DNA of 64,000 nt, taken from the NCBI GenBank assembly GCA_024640945.1, contig JAHEEA010000001.1:186001-250000 (forward strand), read 5' to 3'. This stretch comes from Candidatus Methylopumilus sp. (lineage in GTDB: Bacteria > Pseudomonadota > Gammaproteobacteria > Burkholderiales > Methylophilaceae). Positions within the stretch are counted from its first letter, which is position 1, and the number at the start of each line of letters is the position of its first letter. This document shows, piece after piece, positions 1-8,958 of the stretch. The notes beneath the pieces were generated by a model. The model was not told the DNA's origin and searched no databases. It saw only the letters and a program-made list of their open reading frames with translations. Made by a program: the position numbers and the translations under genes.

Positions 1-790
1 TACGTTGATTGCTCATACGTTTTCCACCACCAACTGATTTCTCAGTCCCCACTGACGTCCCAATTTTATTCGCTATCCAAGACAATACTTCCAGCATCGG
101 CGCTGGATAACTATCGCTCACAATATAACAATCCTTAATGACTGTTTTTGCTAAAACTGACTGAATTAGAAATGTAACGAAAGCTGCTGCATCATCACGA
201 TGAATACGATTGGTCCATGTGTTGCTCTCAGGCCATCGGGCAACATTTCTTGCTAAATCCATCATGCGAGTTCGTCCCGGACCATAAATGCCGGTTAATC
301 TAAGCGCCGTACTTCCCCAGCGACTGGAGGCTTTTGCTGATTGATGCAAAAATGCTTCTGCCTCTAATAAACGTCGCCCTCCGAAATCACAAGGCTCGGG
401 CTTCACATCTTCATCTAAAAACGTATCGCCTTCTTGACCGTACATCCGCGTACTTGATACAAAAAATACATGCTGCAATTGCGAAGTATTTGCTAGCGCG
501 GCCAAGGTATTTTTTAACCCTTGCACATAAATCTGCTGATAATTTTCATCCGTTTGCTCATGTGCTGAAACACAATAAATTAAGCAGGCTGGATTGAATT
601 CGGAAAGTATTTTTAAAGTTTCAGGCCGGGTCACATCTGCAGAGATGATAGGAAAACTTGAGTCTTTTATTGCTTGGCGACGCAAACCAATAACGTTTAA
701 ATTAGTATGTAAGAGCTGGCTCGCAATTTCCAAACCCAAATCTCCGCAACCGACAATCAACACATCCGTTGCGCGTATTTTGTTCATCAT
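1..790 (-). CDS. YeeZ-like NAD(P)-binding SDR family protein (3' end outside window)
   Basis: Partial gene: its C-terminal end runs off the window at base 1. The first residues after the start, MMNKIRATDVLIVGCGDLG, give a Rossmann nucleotide-binding loop of the GxGxLG type. Further on come an SDR-like STRMYG motif and a SxRLTGIYGPGR-type segment, and the visible end carries a GGGKRMSNQR stretch typical of YeeZ-like epimerase/dehydratase proteins. The ATG at 788-790 overlaps the TGA of the upstream NUDIX gene (ATGA), which points to translational coupling. The family is atypical-SDR and its substrate is mostly unassigned, so no reaction is proposed. Family assignment is good, function unknown. 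Confidence 0.85.
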   Translation of the reverse strand, partial: MMNKIRATDVLIVGCGDLGLEIASQLLHTNLNVIGLRRQAIKDSSFPIISADVTRPETLKILSEFNPACLIYCVSAHEQTDENYQQIYVQGLKNTLAALANTSQLQHVFFVSSTRMYGQEGDTFLDEDVKPEPCDFGGRRLLEAEAFLHQSAKASSRWGSTALRLTGIYGPGRTRMMDLARNVARWPESNTWTNRIHRDDAAAFVTFLIQSVLAKTVIKDCYIVSDSYPAPMLEVLSWIANKIGTSVGTEKSVGGGKRMSNQR

Positions 791-1380
791 GAATTAAATG
801 CGGGGCCTGGCTGCCAAGTACCGTTAAGAAACTTCTCTGCCCACATTAATGAAACAATGGTTTTGCCATCGGTTAATTCTCCAGATTGAATCATGGATAA
901 AGCTTCTTCCATAGACATCGCAAATAATTGCAAAGCTTCGTCTTCATCACGACTTGGGGTGCCCGATATCAAACCTCGCGCTAAGAAAATATGGATCACC
1001 TCAGTGGAATACCCAATGCAAGGATGTTGCAAACCAAGGTACACCCAATCAGTTGCCTCAAAGCCAGTCTCTTCAAGCAACTCACGCTGACCTGTTAATA
1101 ACAAGTCTTCGCCCGGATCAATTTTACCTGCGGGCAGTTCAATAAAAATACGGTTAAGCGGGTAACGGAACTGACGTTCAAATAATATTTTTCCATCATC
1201 TAGCACTGGGATAATAATCACGGCGCCAGGATGAACTAAAAATTCACGCTGCCCTAGATTACCACTTGGCAATCGCACTTGATCACGCTTAGCTAATATC
1301 CAATTACCTTGTAAGATGTCTTCTGATGAAATACAGGTTTCAATGAGTTCGTCAGGAATGTCTTTATCAAATTTAATCAT
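787..1380 (-). CDS. NUDIX hydrolase, probable ADP-ribose pyrophosphatase
   Basis: 197 residues. A complete Nudix box (GX5EX7REUXEEXGU) spans residues 85-107, with Gly85, Glu91, Arg99-Glu100 and Glu103-Glu104 in the expected places for Mg2+ and diphosphate binding. The segment before it (ERQFRYPLNRIFIELPAGKI) is the pattern of the NudF/ADP-ribose pyrophosphatase subgroup, which splits ADP-ribose or similar nucleoside diphosphate sugars to AMP plus sugar phosphate. Its start overlaps the stop of the upstream TPR lipoprotein gene by 4 bp and its stop overlaps the YeeZ-like start, so the three probably share a transcript. The exact substrate cannot be read from sequence. Confidence 0.92.
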   Translation of the reverse strand: MIKFDKDIPDELIETCISSEDILQGNWILAKRDQVRLPSGNLGQREFLVHPGAVIIIPVLDDGKILFERQFRYPLNRIFIELPAGKIDPGEDLLLTGQRELLEETGFEATDWVYLGLQHPCIGYSTEVIHIFLARGLISGTPSRDEDEALQLFAMSMEEALSMIQSGELTDGKTIVSLMWAEKFLNGTWQPGPAFNS

Positions 1381-2279
1381 TTCGTTTTAAAGCTTTCTTG
1401 AACAATCTGCCAACGGCCTGCAACCCTAAGTAATTTCAATAACTTTCTACCAGTATCCTTGTAATTACCTGCCTGATATTGCTGGATAAAAGTGACTTCC
1501 AATTGGTCATTAGCAATGCTTTCCCAATGAACATCAGTAATAGTCAAATTAACTGACTGATTAGCAGCTAATTTACTCTTACGCTGCTCACGCCAAATAA
1601 CAGCTGTTTTACTATCACCAGAGAACGTATTCACATAATGATTAAAATAACTCTTAAGATTTCTAGAAGTCCAGGCTTCCCGCCAAGAATCTAAAAATGC
1701 ATGGACTTCCGTATCTACTTGAGCATTGTTAGAAGACTGCTGCCCGATTAATTCAGGTGGTAGAACCGTAGGAACATCTTTGACATCTTTAGGGGGCGCA
1801 ATCACAAAATCTAAACCCCTGGGCTTCTCATATTGTTTAAATTTTTCTTCACGCTTAACCTCAACAGATGCTGCTGCAGGCTTTGAAAGAACAGACTTAG
1901 GAGTTAGCTTAGTTTTTCTATCGCGCGCTGTTTTAAGCTGAGCATCAGAAGCCTGCGAATCATTAATAATAAATTGGTAATTATTCAGTGCTTGAGCCAC
2001 CCGACCATCGTGCTCATAGGCATCTGCTAATTTAATACGCAATTCCAAATCATGTGGCTTGATGCTGACTGCATTTTCATAAGCTGTCATAGCTAAACCC
2101 CAGTCTCCCTGACCAATTGCCACATTAGCCTTTGCAACCAATTCATTAATTTCCGAATCGGTAGCAAATCTTTTATATGTTTCATCAACGAATGCACAAC
2201 CTGCAATGCTAATGCATATCAGATAAATTATGGCGCGGTTGAGTATTCTTCCATAAGGAAAGCGGTTAAAGCGATTCAT
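1377..2279 (-). CDS. TPR lipoprotein with C-terminal NTF2-like domain (copy A)
   Basis: Predicted outer-membrane or periplasmic lipoprotein. A hydrophobic signal segment ends in the lipobox IAGC. One to two TPR helices follow (AIGQGDWGLAMTAYENAVSI and a second repeat), then a linker, then a roughly 110-residue C-terminal domain of NTF2/SnoaL-like character with W..AW, QRK, Q.Y and W.IV.ESF signatures. It is a paralogue of the next gene upstream, with the same architecture. An upstream ATG at 2303 lies inside a terminator hairpin, so I place the start at 2279; 2288 is also possible. It overlaps the NUDIX gene by 4 bp. Function unknown; similar C-terminal domains occur with peptidoglycan-related proteins, so an envelope role is only inferred. 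Confidence 0.78.
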   Translation of the reverse strand: MNRFNRFPYGRILNRAIIYLICISIAGCAFVDETYKRFATDSEINELVAKANVAIGQGDWGLAMTAYENAVSIKPHDLELRIKLADAYEHDGRVAQALNNYQFIINDSQASDAQLKTARDRKTKLTPKSVLSKPAAASVEVKREEKFKQYEKPRGLDFVIAPPKDVKDVPTVLPPELIGQQSSNNAQVDTEVHAFLDSWREAWTSRNLKSYFNHYVNTFSGDSKTAVIWREQRKSKLAANQSVNLTITDVHWESIANDQLEVTFIQQYQAGNYKDTGRKLLKLLRVAGRWQIVQESFKTK

Positions 2280-2302
2280 GTCATCCATTATTAATAAAAA
2301 CA

Positions 2303-2348
2303 AAAAAGGCTTTATTTACCAGAATAATCTAATAAATAAAGCCTTTTT
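2303..2348 (-). terminator. Rho-independent terminator between the two TPR lipoprotein genes
   Basis: A long stem of about 16 bp (left arm near 2303-2318, right arm 2333-2348) contains GGCTTTATTTA and its complement, flanked by A and T runs on both sides. It lies just downstream of the 2362-3306 gene on the minus strand. It would end or attenuate the transcript coming from nuo and DUF2818, leaving the following genes with their own promoter. Confidence 0.75.
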
Positions 2349-2361
2349 AAATGATGTGAGA

Positions 2362-3306
2362 TTAATGTTTAAATGATTCCTGAACAATTACCCAACGATT
2401 TTTTTCACGTTTCAATCGTAGCGTTTTATTGCCCTTGTCATTATATGAAGCAGATTGATAATTCTGAGTAAACTCTACATCAAATGTATCTTTCGCTACA
2501 TTCTTCACATTGAAATTGCTTAATTCTAATTTAATAGATTTACCATGTGAAATCTTACTTTTTCGTTGTGCTAGCCAAGCTTTTCTAGTTTTAGCTTCAC
2601 CTTTGAAATCCTGAGCGTAATGATCAACATAAGCATCTAAATTCTGATCAATCCAAGCAGAACGCCAGCCTTCAACTGCAGCTAAAATTGCTGCATCTTC
2701 TGGGTTGTTTGCAGGCTTAGCAACTTCAGGTGCCACTGCCTTTTCTTGAGCAACTGCTACAGGGGCTTTTGGTGCAGGAGCAGGGGTAGGCGCAGCAGCA
2801 ACATCTGCAGGCTTATATGCATTTGCAGGTATTTCTAAAGGACGCTTAGCTTCAGCAATCGTTTCCGCTACAGCAGCTTTACTATCAAGTGTGATAGTAG
2901 AAGCTGGCTTTGCATCGGGCGCTGCCGGCTCTTTACCAAAACCTAATTTAGCTTGATTGGTTTTTGCGATAGCAATAACTTTTTCTGAACTATCGACACC
3001 GTTAGCTGAATCAATAATCACTTGATAAATATTAAAAGCCTGAGCCAATTTACCATCAAGCTCATAAGCCTTAGCTTGTTTTAACTTCAAGTCCCAATCG
3101 TTAGGTTTAAGCTTTGCAGCTTCTTCATACGCCGCAATCGCTTTACCAAAATTACCGATTTCCATCGCAGAGTCGCCTTTAACAACTTGCGTATTAAAAT
3201 CACCATTAGGGAAAAATTTCTCACTAATTTCTTTTGTATATGAGCATGACGCTAATACTACCAATAGCGCTGAAATAATCATTAAATACTTATAGCTTTT
3301 CTTCAT
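2362..3306 (-). CDS. TPR lipoprotein with Ala/Pro-rich linker and C-terminal NTF2-like domain (copy B)
   Basis: 314 residues. The signal peptide ends in lipobox LAS-Cys21. TPR-like helices follow at about residues 40-105 (MEIGNFGKAIAAYEEAAKLK and the next repeat), then an Ala/Pro-rich low-complexity linker at about 130-200, then an NTF2-like domain at about 208-312. A strong Shine-Dalgarno (GGAGG) sits 5-6 bases before the ATG. The C-terminal domain aligns by eye with that of the neighbouring copy A and with the long BamE homologue at 59862-61193. It sits 18 bp after the DUF2818 gene with no terminator between them, so nuo readthrough is likely. Probably envelope-located; role unknown. Confidence 0.8.
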   Translation of the reverse strand: MKKSYKYLMIISALLVVLASCSYTKEISEKFFPNGDFNTQVVKGDSAMEIGNFGKAIAAYEEAAKLKPNDWDLKLKQAKAYELDGKLAQAFNIYQVIIDSANGVDSSEKVIAIAKTNQAKLGFGKEPAAPDAKPASTITLDSKAAVAETIAEAKRPLEIPANAYKPADVAAAPTPAPAPKAPVAVAQEKAVAPEVAKPANNPEDAAILAAVEGWRSAWIDQNLDAYVDHYAQDFKGEAKTRKAWLAQRKSKISHGKSIKLELSNFNVKNVAKDTFDVEFTQNYQSASYNDKGNKTLRLKREKNRWVIVQESFKH

Positions 3307-3324
3307 ACCGCCTCCAATAAATTC

Positions 3325-3615
3325 TTAATCTTGCCACAGAAATCGATAAACAAATCCCGGAAAACTAAACACCAGAAATAAACATACTGTTGTCGCATAG
3401 AATTCCCATTTCTGTGGAGCCACTTGCCCCATCGTCATCACTTCTGCATAGCGAGCGATTCCACCGAGCAAGAAATACAATGTGCTTAATTCTATCAGAC
3501 ACCACCCAATATGTTTAGGTTGTTTTTTTATTGGGATGATAAAAAACAATCTTGGAGAGAACCAAGGCGAGTTAGCAAGTACTAGTCCCAACATTAATAA
3601 AATAAGATGTGTCAT
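3325..3615 (-). CDS. DUF2818 family membrane protein
   Basis: 96 residues with three hydrophobic segments (about 1-15, 38-58 and 72-92) and the family-like patterns ANSPWFSPRLFF and FPGFVYRFLWQ. DUF2818 proteins are known as small inner-membrane proteins encoded right after nuoN in betaproteobacteria; that is the arrangement here, with only 4 bases between the genes. This suggests a role linked to complex I assembly or simply co-transcription, but no biochemical role is known to me. Confidence 0.85.
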   Translation of the reverse strand: MTHLILLMLGLVLANSPWFSPRLFFIIPIKKQPKHIGWCLIELSTLYFLLGGIARYAEVMTMGQVAPQKWEFYATTVCLFLVFSFPGFVYRFLWQD

Positions 3616-3619
3616 TGAA

Positions 3620-5068
3620 CTATGACAAACTTAATGTAATTGCATACGCACAAAGATTCATTAAAGATTGTGGCATTAATCCCAAAGCCAACAATGCCAA
3701 TGCATTCAAACTTAGCACCCAATGCATTTCAGTTGTAGTCTTTATCACCGACTTATCTTTAGGTTCATCAAAATACATAATTTTTACAATACGTAGGTAA
3801 TAGAATGCGCCGATGACCGCCATCAATACGGCGAACACTACCAACCAAATCATGCCTGCTTGTAACGCAGCTTGTAATACTGCGAATTTAGCATAAAAAC
3901 CTAAAGTTGGAGGCACGCCAGCCATTGAGAACATCGTGATTAGCATCAAAAAAGCATACCAAGGATTGCGTTGATTTAAACCCTTCAAATCATCTAATTG
4001 ATCAGCTTCAAATCCTTTGCGTGATAGCAATAAGATCATTCCGAAACCTGCGAGGGTCATCAGCACATAAGAAACAATATAAAACATCGCTGAGGCAAAT
4101 CCATTAACGCTTGCACTCATAATGCCGTAAAGTAAAAATCCCACATGCGAAATGGTTGAGTAAGCGAACATTCGCTTAAGACTAGTTTGTGCAATCGCAG
4201 TGATATTACCGATAACAATGGACAATACTGCCATAATAATCAGCATGCCCTGCCAATCAATCGCCAAAACAAATAACCCTTGAGCAAGCAACCGAATAAC
4301 TAAAGCAAACGCCGCTAATTTGGTGACCGAACCGATGAATAATGTCACTGCTGTCGGTGAGCCTTCATATACGTCTGGCACCCACATTTGAAAGGGCACC
4401 GCACCTAACTTAAATGCCAATCCAGCAACGATAAAGACCAAACCTAGAATTAGTACAGGTCGATTTTGAACTCCATTTAACAAACTACTACCGACTTCAG
4501 AAATATTCAAACTACCTGTAGCACCATAAAGCATCGACATGCCATAAAGCAACATTCCTGATGCCAATGCACCCAACACGAAATATTTCATCGCTGCTTC
4601 AGCCGCACGTGCATTATCTCTATCCATCGCAACTAAGGCATACAGACATAAAGACAATAATTCCAGGCCCATATATAGCGTTAAGAAATGTTGACCTGAA
4701 ACCATAATCATCATGCCCGCAACAGCAAATAGAACAAGGGCATAAAACTCGCCACGGAACATCCCACGCAAGCTAATGTAGGTGCGGGTATATACCAACA
4801 CGATTGCTGTGGTTAGATAAATCATGAGCTTGAGAACATCCGACATTGGATCATCCACAAACATGCCAGAAAATGAATAGGTCACACTCGCCACATGGGT
4901 GGTCATTGTAATGAAAGCTGCGCCCAATAAAGTCAATTGCGCCAACATAAAGATTGCGATGCGGTTAGCTGGCTTAATAAATAAATCAACCAGTAGAATA
5001 AACATCGCCATTGAGAGAACGAAGATCTCAGGTAGCGCCGCAATTACATCAGTTTGAATACCATTCAT
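3620..5068 (-). CDS. nuoN: NADH-quinone oxidoreductase subunit N
   Basis: 482 residues, the usual length. Antiporter-like, proton-pumping membrane subunit of complex I with about 14 predicted transmembrane helices. The characteristic proton-antiporter stretch is visible (MAGVPPTLGFYAKF), along with the conserved segment FKLGAVPFQMWVPDVYEG that carries the lysine and broken-helix motif, and the lysine of AQTSLKRMFAYSTISHVG. It is the last nuo gene of the operon and lies 35 bp downstream of nuoM. Confidence 0.98.
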   Translation of the reverse strand: MNGIQTDVIAALPEIFVLSMAMFILLVDLFIKPANRIAIFMLAQLTLLGAAFITMTTHVASVTYSFSGMFVDDPMSDVLKLMIYLTTAIVLVYTRTYISLRGMFRGEFYALVLFAVAGMMIMVSGQHFLTLYMGLELLSLCLYALVAMDRDNARAAEAAMKYFVLGALASGMLLYGMSMLYGATGSLNISEVGSSLLNGVQNRPVLILGLVFIVAGLAFKLGAVPFQMWVPDVYEGSPTAVTLFIGSVTKLAAFALVIRLLAQGLFVLAIDWQGMLIIMAVLSIVIGNITAIAQTSLKRMFAYSTISHVGFLLYGIMSASVNGFASAMFYIVSYVLMTLAGFGMILLLSRKGFEADQLDDLKGLNQRNPWYAFLMLITMFSMAGVPPTLGFYAKFAVLQAALQAGMIWLVVFAVLMAVIGAFYYLRIVKIMYFDEPKDKSVIKTTTEMHWVLSLNALALLALGLMPQSLMNLCAYAITLSLS

Positions 5069-5103
5069 ATTTCTATTTTTCCAAAATTTCTTAACCGAAC
5101 TGG

Positions 5104-6594
5104 CTAGATACCAACTGGCAATTTAGTCGTTGCCATGTGTTCAAGAAAGTTGTTGACTGTAGCATGCGTCATTTCAGTAATCGGCTGCGGATAAACACCA
5201 AAGCCAATAACTAAGATCGCCAATACGCTTAAGATTAGTAATTCACGTTGATTAACATCAACCAGTTCAGCCACATGCTGATTACCAATATCACCGAAGA
5301 ACACACGTTTTACCATCCACAAGGTATAAGCCGCCCCAAAAATCAATGTGGTTGATGCTAAAAAGGCGTACCAGAAATTCTCTTGCAATGCGCCCAAGAT
5401 CACCATGAACTCTCCAACAAATCCAGAAGTGCCAGGTAGACCTGAGTTGGCCATTGCAAACAAGACAGCAAATGCTGCAAATTTAGGCATCGTGTTCACT
5501 ACACCACCGTAATCAGCAATTTGACGTGAATGCATGCGGTCATAAAGCACACCAACACTCAAGAACATCGCGCTAGAAATAAAACCGTGCGAAATCATTT
5601 GAACAATCGCACCTTCTAAACCGAGCGAACTAAAAATAAAGAAACCAAGCGTGACAAATCCCATGTGCGAGATAGATGAATATGCAATCAGCTTTTTCAT
5701 ATCCTGCTGAACCAATGCGACTAAAGCAATATAGACCACTGCAATCAATGACAATGTAATCATAAAGCCTGATAAATAATGAGCTGCATCTGGTGCGATA
5801 GGCATCGCGAAACGCAAGAAACTATAGCCACCTAATTTCAAAGCAATCGCAGCCAAAACCACTGAACCGCCCGTTGGCGCTTCAACGTGTGCATCAGGCA
5901 GCCAGGTATGTACAGGCCACATTGGAATCTTTACCGCAAAAGCAGCAAAGAAAGCCAAGAAAATCAGAATCTGGACATTCATAGCAAGCGGCATACGATA
6001 ATAATCAACCAGCTCGAAACTATTGCTTTGATGATATAGATAGATGAATGCAACAAGCATTAACAAGGAGCCAAGCAACGTGTAAAGGAAGAACTTAATC
6101 GTCGCATAAACGCGATTTGGACCACCCCAAATACCAATTACCAAGAACATTGGAATGAGCATTGCCTCCCAAAACACGTAATACAAAATCGCATCAAGCG
6201 CACTAAATACACCAATCATTAGGCCTGACATAATCAAAAATGAGGCCATGTATTGTGCAACACGCTTAGTAATCACCTCCCATCCAGCGATCACAACTAA
6301 TACCGTCGTAAAGCTTGTTAAAAGTATCAATGGAACTGAAATTCCATCCGCGCCTAAATGGTAATGAATATTGAAAGAAGGAATCCACAAATGACCTTCT
6401 TGGAACTGAAAACCACCATCAGTAAAATTAAAACCGGTATATAAAGGGATTGTGACAGCGAAAGCAATGAGTGCGCCCGCCAATGCAACCCAGCGAGCTG
6501 TCTTAGCGTTTTTGTCATCACCTGTTAATAACACCAAGATCCCGGCAAGAATCGGCACCCAGATCGCAAGACTTAATAATGGCAGAGAAGTCAT
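5104..6594 (-). CDS. nuoM: NADH-quinone oxidoreductase subunit M
   Basis: 496 residues. Antiporter-like subunit of the complex I membrane arm. Visible landmarks are the charged glutamate segment YYVFWEAMLIPMF, the broken-helix region FAVKIPMWPVHTWLPDAHVE, the lysine segment DMKKLIAYSSISHMGF, and the late-helix motif GLPGTSGFVGEF. It starts directly after the nuoL stop (1 bp apart), consistent with coupled translation. It pumps protons together with NuoL and NuoN. Confidence 0.98.
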   Translation of the reverse strand: MTSLPLLSLAIWVPILAGILVLLTGDDKNAKTARWVALAGALIAFAVTIPLYTGFNFTDGGFQFQEGHLWIPSFNIHYHLGADGISVPLILLTSFTTVLVVIAGWEVITKRVAQYMASFLIMSGLMIGVFSALDAILYYVFWEAMLIPMFLVIGIWGGPNRVYATIKFFLYTLLGSLLMLVAFIYLYHQSNSFELVDYYRMPLAMNVQILIFLAFFAAFAVKIPMWPVHTWLPDAHVEAPTGGSVVLAAIALKLGGYSFLRFAMPIAPDAAHYLSGFMITLSLIAVVYIALVALVQQDMKKLIAYSSISHMGFVTLGFFIFSSLGLEGAIVQMISHGFISSAMFLSVGVLYDRMHSRQIADYGGVVNTMPKFAAFAVLFAMANSGLPGTSGFVGEFMVILGALQENFWYAFLASTTLIFGAAYTLWMVKRVFFGDIGNQHVAELVDVNQRELLILSVLAILVIGFGVYPQPITEMTHATVNNFLEHMATTKLPVGI

Positions 6595-8631
6595 TTAAAC
6601 CTTCATGAATAGGCTAAGTAATAGGAATAGGCTAAGTAATAGGAATACGCCAATAATCATGGCAAATGCATAGTGGTAGATCAAACCAGATTGCAAACGG
6701 CGTACACGTTGAGCAATACGGCCGATTAAATTAGCCGTGCCGTTAACTAGCAAACCATCGATCAGTTGCACATCACCGATTTTCCAAAGTTTGCTACCAA
6801 TAAAGCGTGAACCACCTGCAAATATTTTTTCATTAAAGCTATCAAATCCATATTTATTTTCAAGTACGTACATAATCAAGCTACATTTTGATTTGATATA
6901 CGCTGGAATATCAGGGCGTTTCATATAGAAGAACCATGATAAAACGACACCTGATAGTGCAAGAATAAATGGGAGTGATGTGAGACTATGAAGCGCCATG
7001 GCTTGGGCACCATGGAAATCTTCTTTAAGCTCGTGCATCACAGGATGCACGGACTCATTGACAAAAATTACACCGTCAAAGAAATGGCCAAACAGCATCG
7101 GCTCGATAGCAAAATAACCAATGGCTAAAGAAGGGATCGCTAATAACACTAGTGGCAATGTTACAACCCAAGACTGTTCATGCGGCACTTCATTCGGCGC
7201 CAAGCCGTGATGATGGTCGTGATCATCATGAGCGTGATGATGGTCATGTTTTTTCTCCATCCAACGCTCTTTACCATGGAAGACTAAAAAGTACATCCTG
7301 AATGAATAAAATGCCGTAACAAAAACTCCAGCTAACACTGCAAAATAAGCAAATCCGCTGCCTGGGATGTGAGACATTTTTGCAGCTTCAATGATTGAGT
7401 CTTTTGAATAAAATCCAGATAAAAATGGCGTTCCGATTAAAGCGAGAGAGCCAATCAGTGAAGTGATCCAAGTAATTTTCATATACTTACGTAGGCCACC
7501 CATATTGCGAATATCTTGATCATGATGCATTCCCATGATGACAGAACCCGCACCCAAGAATAAAAGTGCCTTAAAGAAAGCATGTGTCATCAAATGAAAA
7601 ATGGCCACTGAATATGCAGACACACCCAGCGCTACGGTCATATATCCCAATTGAGATAATGTTGAATAAGCAACGACACGTTTAATATCGTTTTGGATAA
7701 TCCCTAAGAACCCCATAAATAATGCAGTGATTGAACCAATCACCAAAACAGTTGAAAGCGCTGTAGTTGAGATCTCAAACAATGGCGACATCCGAGCCAC
7801 CATAAAAATACCAGCCGTTACCATTGTTGCAGCATGAATCAACGCTGAAATAGGCGTTGGGCCTTCCATTGAATCTGGCAACCAAACATGTAAAGGTACT
7901 TGTGCTGATTTACCCATCGCACCAATGAATAATAAAATACAAATCATGGTAATCACTGACCACTGCGTTCCAGGTACAACACTCACCCAGATATCAGCCA
8001 ATTCTGGCGCACGTTGAAACACGGTTGCGTAATCGAGACTTCCAAAGAAAAACAGCACCATGCCAATACCTAGCAAGAAACCGAAATCGCCTACACGGTT
8101 CACCAAGAAGGCTTTTAAATTGGCATAGATAGCAGTTGGTCTAGTAAACCAAAAACCAATCAACAGATAGGAAACCAAACCAACAGCTTCCCAACCAAAA
8201 AAGAGCTGCATAAAATTGTTAGACATCACTAACATCAGCATTGAAAAAGTGAATAGTGAAATGTAGCTAAAGAATCGACGATAGCCTGGATCATCATGCA
8301 TATAACCGATGGTATAAATGTGAACCATCAATGAAACAAAAGTCACCACCAACATCATCATGGCCGTTAACTGATCAACCAAGAAACCCACTTCAAATGT
8401 GTAGTCGCCAGTTGTCATCCATGTATAAACCGTGCCATTAAAGATATGGCCCTTCATTACATCCAAGAACACTAGCACAGACAAACCAAAGGCACCGCCA
8501 ACGCCTAAAATAGTCAGCACATGTGCAAGGCTGCGTGGTAATACCTTCCCTGAAATCCCGACAATTGCAGCCGCAATAAGTGGCAACAATGGAATTAACA
8601 AGTAAATAGTTTGCATAGAGATGTTATTCAT
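6595..8631 (-). CDS. nuoL: NADH-quinone oxidoreductase subunit L
   Basis: 678 residues, slightly long for the family. Distal antiporter-like subunit. Landmarks include FFGWEAVGLVSYLLIGFW (conserved Glu), SAQVPLHVWLPDSMEGPTP, and DIKRVVAYSTLSQLGYM (conserved Lys). The C-terminal part contains the long lateral helix and anchor of the NuoL family. Two oddities: a histidine-rich loop of about 20 residues near residues 460-477, and a perfect 18-bp tandem duplication in the last transmembrane segment that repeats LLLSLF. Neither breaks the frame. Confidence 0.98.
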   Translation of the reverse strand: MNNISMQTIYLLIPLLPLIAAAIVGISGKVLPRSLAHVLTILGVGGAFGLSVLVFLDVMKGHIFNGTVYTWMTTGDYTFEVGFLVDQLTAMMMLVVTFVSLMVHIYTIGYMHDDPGYRRFFSYISLFTFSMLMLVMSNNFMQLFFGWEAVGLVSYLLIGFWFTRPTAIYANLKAFLVNRVGDFGFLLGIGMVLFFFGSLDYATVFQRAPELADIWVSVVPGTQWSVITMICILLFIGAMGKSAQVPLHVWLPDSMEGPTPISALIHAATMVTAGIFMVARMSPLFEISTTALSTVLVIGSITALFMGFLGIIQNDIKRVVAYSTLSQLGYMTVALGVSAYSVAIFHLMTHAFFKALLFLGAGSVIMGMHHDQDIRNMGGLRKYMKITWITSLIGSLALIGTPFLSGFYSKDSIIEAAKMSHIPGSGFAYFAVLAGVFVTAFYSFRMYFLVFHGKERWMEKKHDHHHAHDDHDHHHGLAPNEVPHEQSWVVTLPLVLLAIPSLAIGYFAIEPMLFGHFFDGVIFVNESVHPVMHELKEDFHGAQAMALHSLTSLPFILALSGVVLSWFFYMKRPDIPAYIKSKCSLIMYVLENKYGFDSFNEKIFAGGSRFIGSKLWKIGDVQLIDGLLVNGTANLIGRIAQRVRRLQSGLIYHYAFAMIIGVFLLLSLFLLLSLFMKV
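6611..6646 (-). repeat. 18-bp perfect tandem repeat (2 copies) inside the 3' end of nuoL
   Basis: Two identical 18-base units, 6611-6628 and 6629-6646, lie head to tail in frame in nuoL. Each encodes LLLSLF on the minus strand, so the last transmembrane helix holds a doubled six-residue unit just before the C-terminal MKV. An in-frame unit like this can expand or contract by slippage without breaking the reading frame. Confidence 0.9.
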
Positions 8632-8652
8632 TATTTCTGGTTCAGCCTTAGG

Positions 8653-8958
8653 CTACCCTTTTAAGCTATCTAGATCATCAACATTAATCGTGCGTAAATT
8701 ACGGAACAGCACCACTAAGATGGCAAGACCAATGGCAGATTCAGCAGCCGCCACAGTCAAAATAAAGAACACAAAAACCTGACCTGCAATGTCATTCAGG
8801 TAATGTGAAAATGCGATGAAATTTAAATTTACAGCAAGCAACATTAGCTCAATCGCCATCAATAAGATAATGACATTTTTACGGTTCAGAAAAATACCTA
8901 CCACGCTAATCGCAAATAGCAACGAACCTAATATTAAGTAGTGAGATAAACTGACCAT
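8653..8958 (-). CDS. nuoK: NADH-quinone oxidoreductase subunit K
   Basis: 101 residues, the exact family size. Three transmembrane helices with the two conserved membrane glutamates used in proton transfer ([14 protein letters not shown] in helix 2, and [13 protein letters not shown] in helix 3). The start overlaps the nuoJ stop by one base, and nuoL follows after 21 bp. Confidence 0.98.
   Translation of the reverse strand: MVSLSHYLILGSLLFAISVVGIFLNRKNVIILLMAIELMLLAVNLNFIAFSHYLNDIAGQVFVFFILTVAAAESAIGLAILVVLFRNLRTINVDDLDSLKG

Noticed and set aside
2280-2303. Start of the copy A TPR lipoprotein at 2303
   Set aside because: That ATG falls in the terminator hairpin and adds residues before the signal peptide. 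The 2279 start gives a normal lipoprotein signal.
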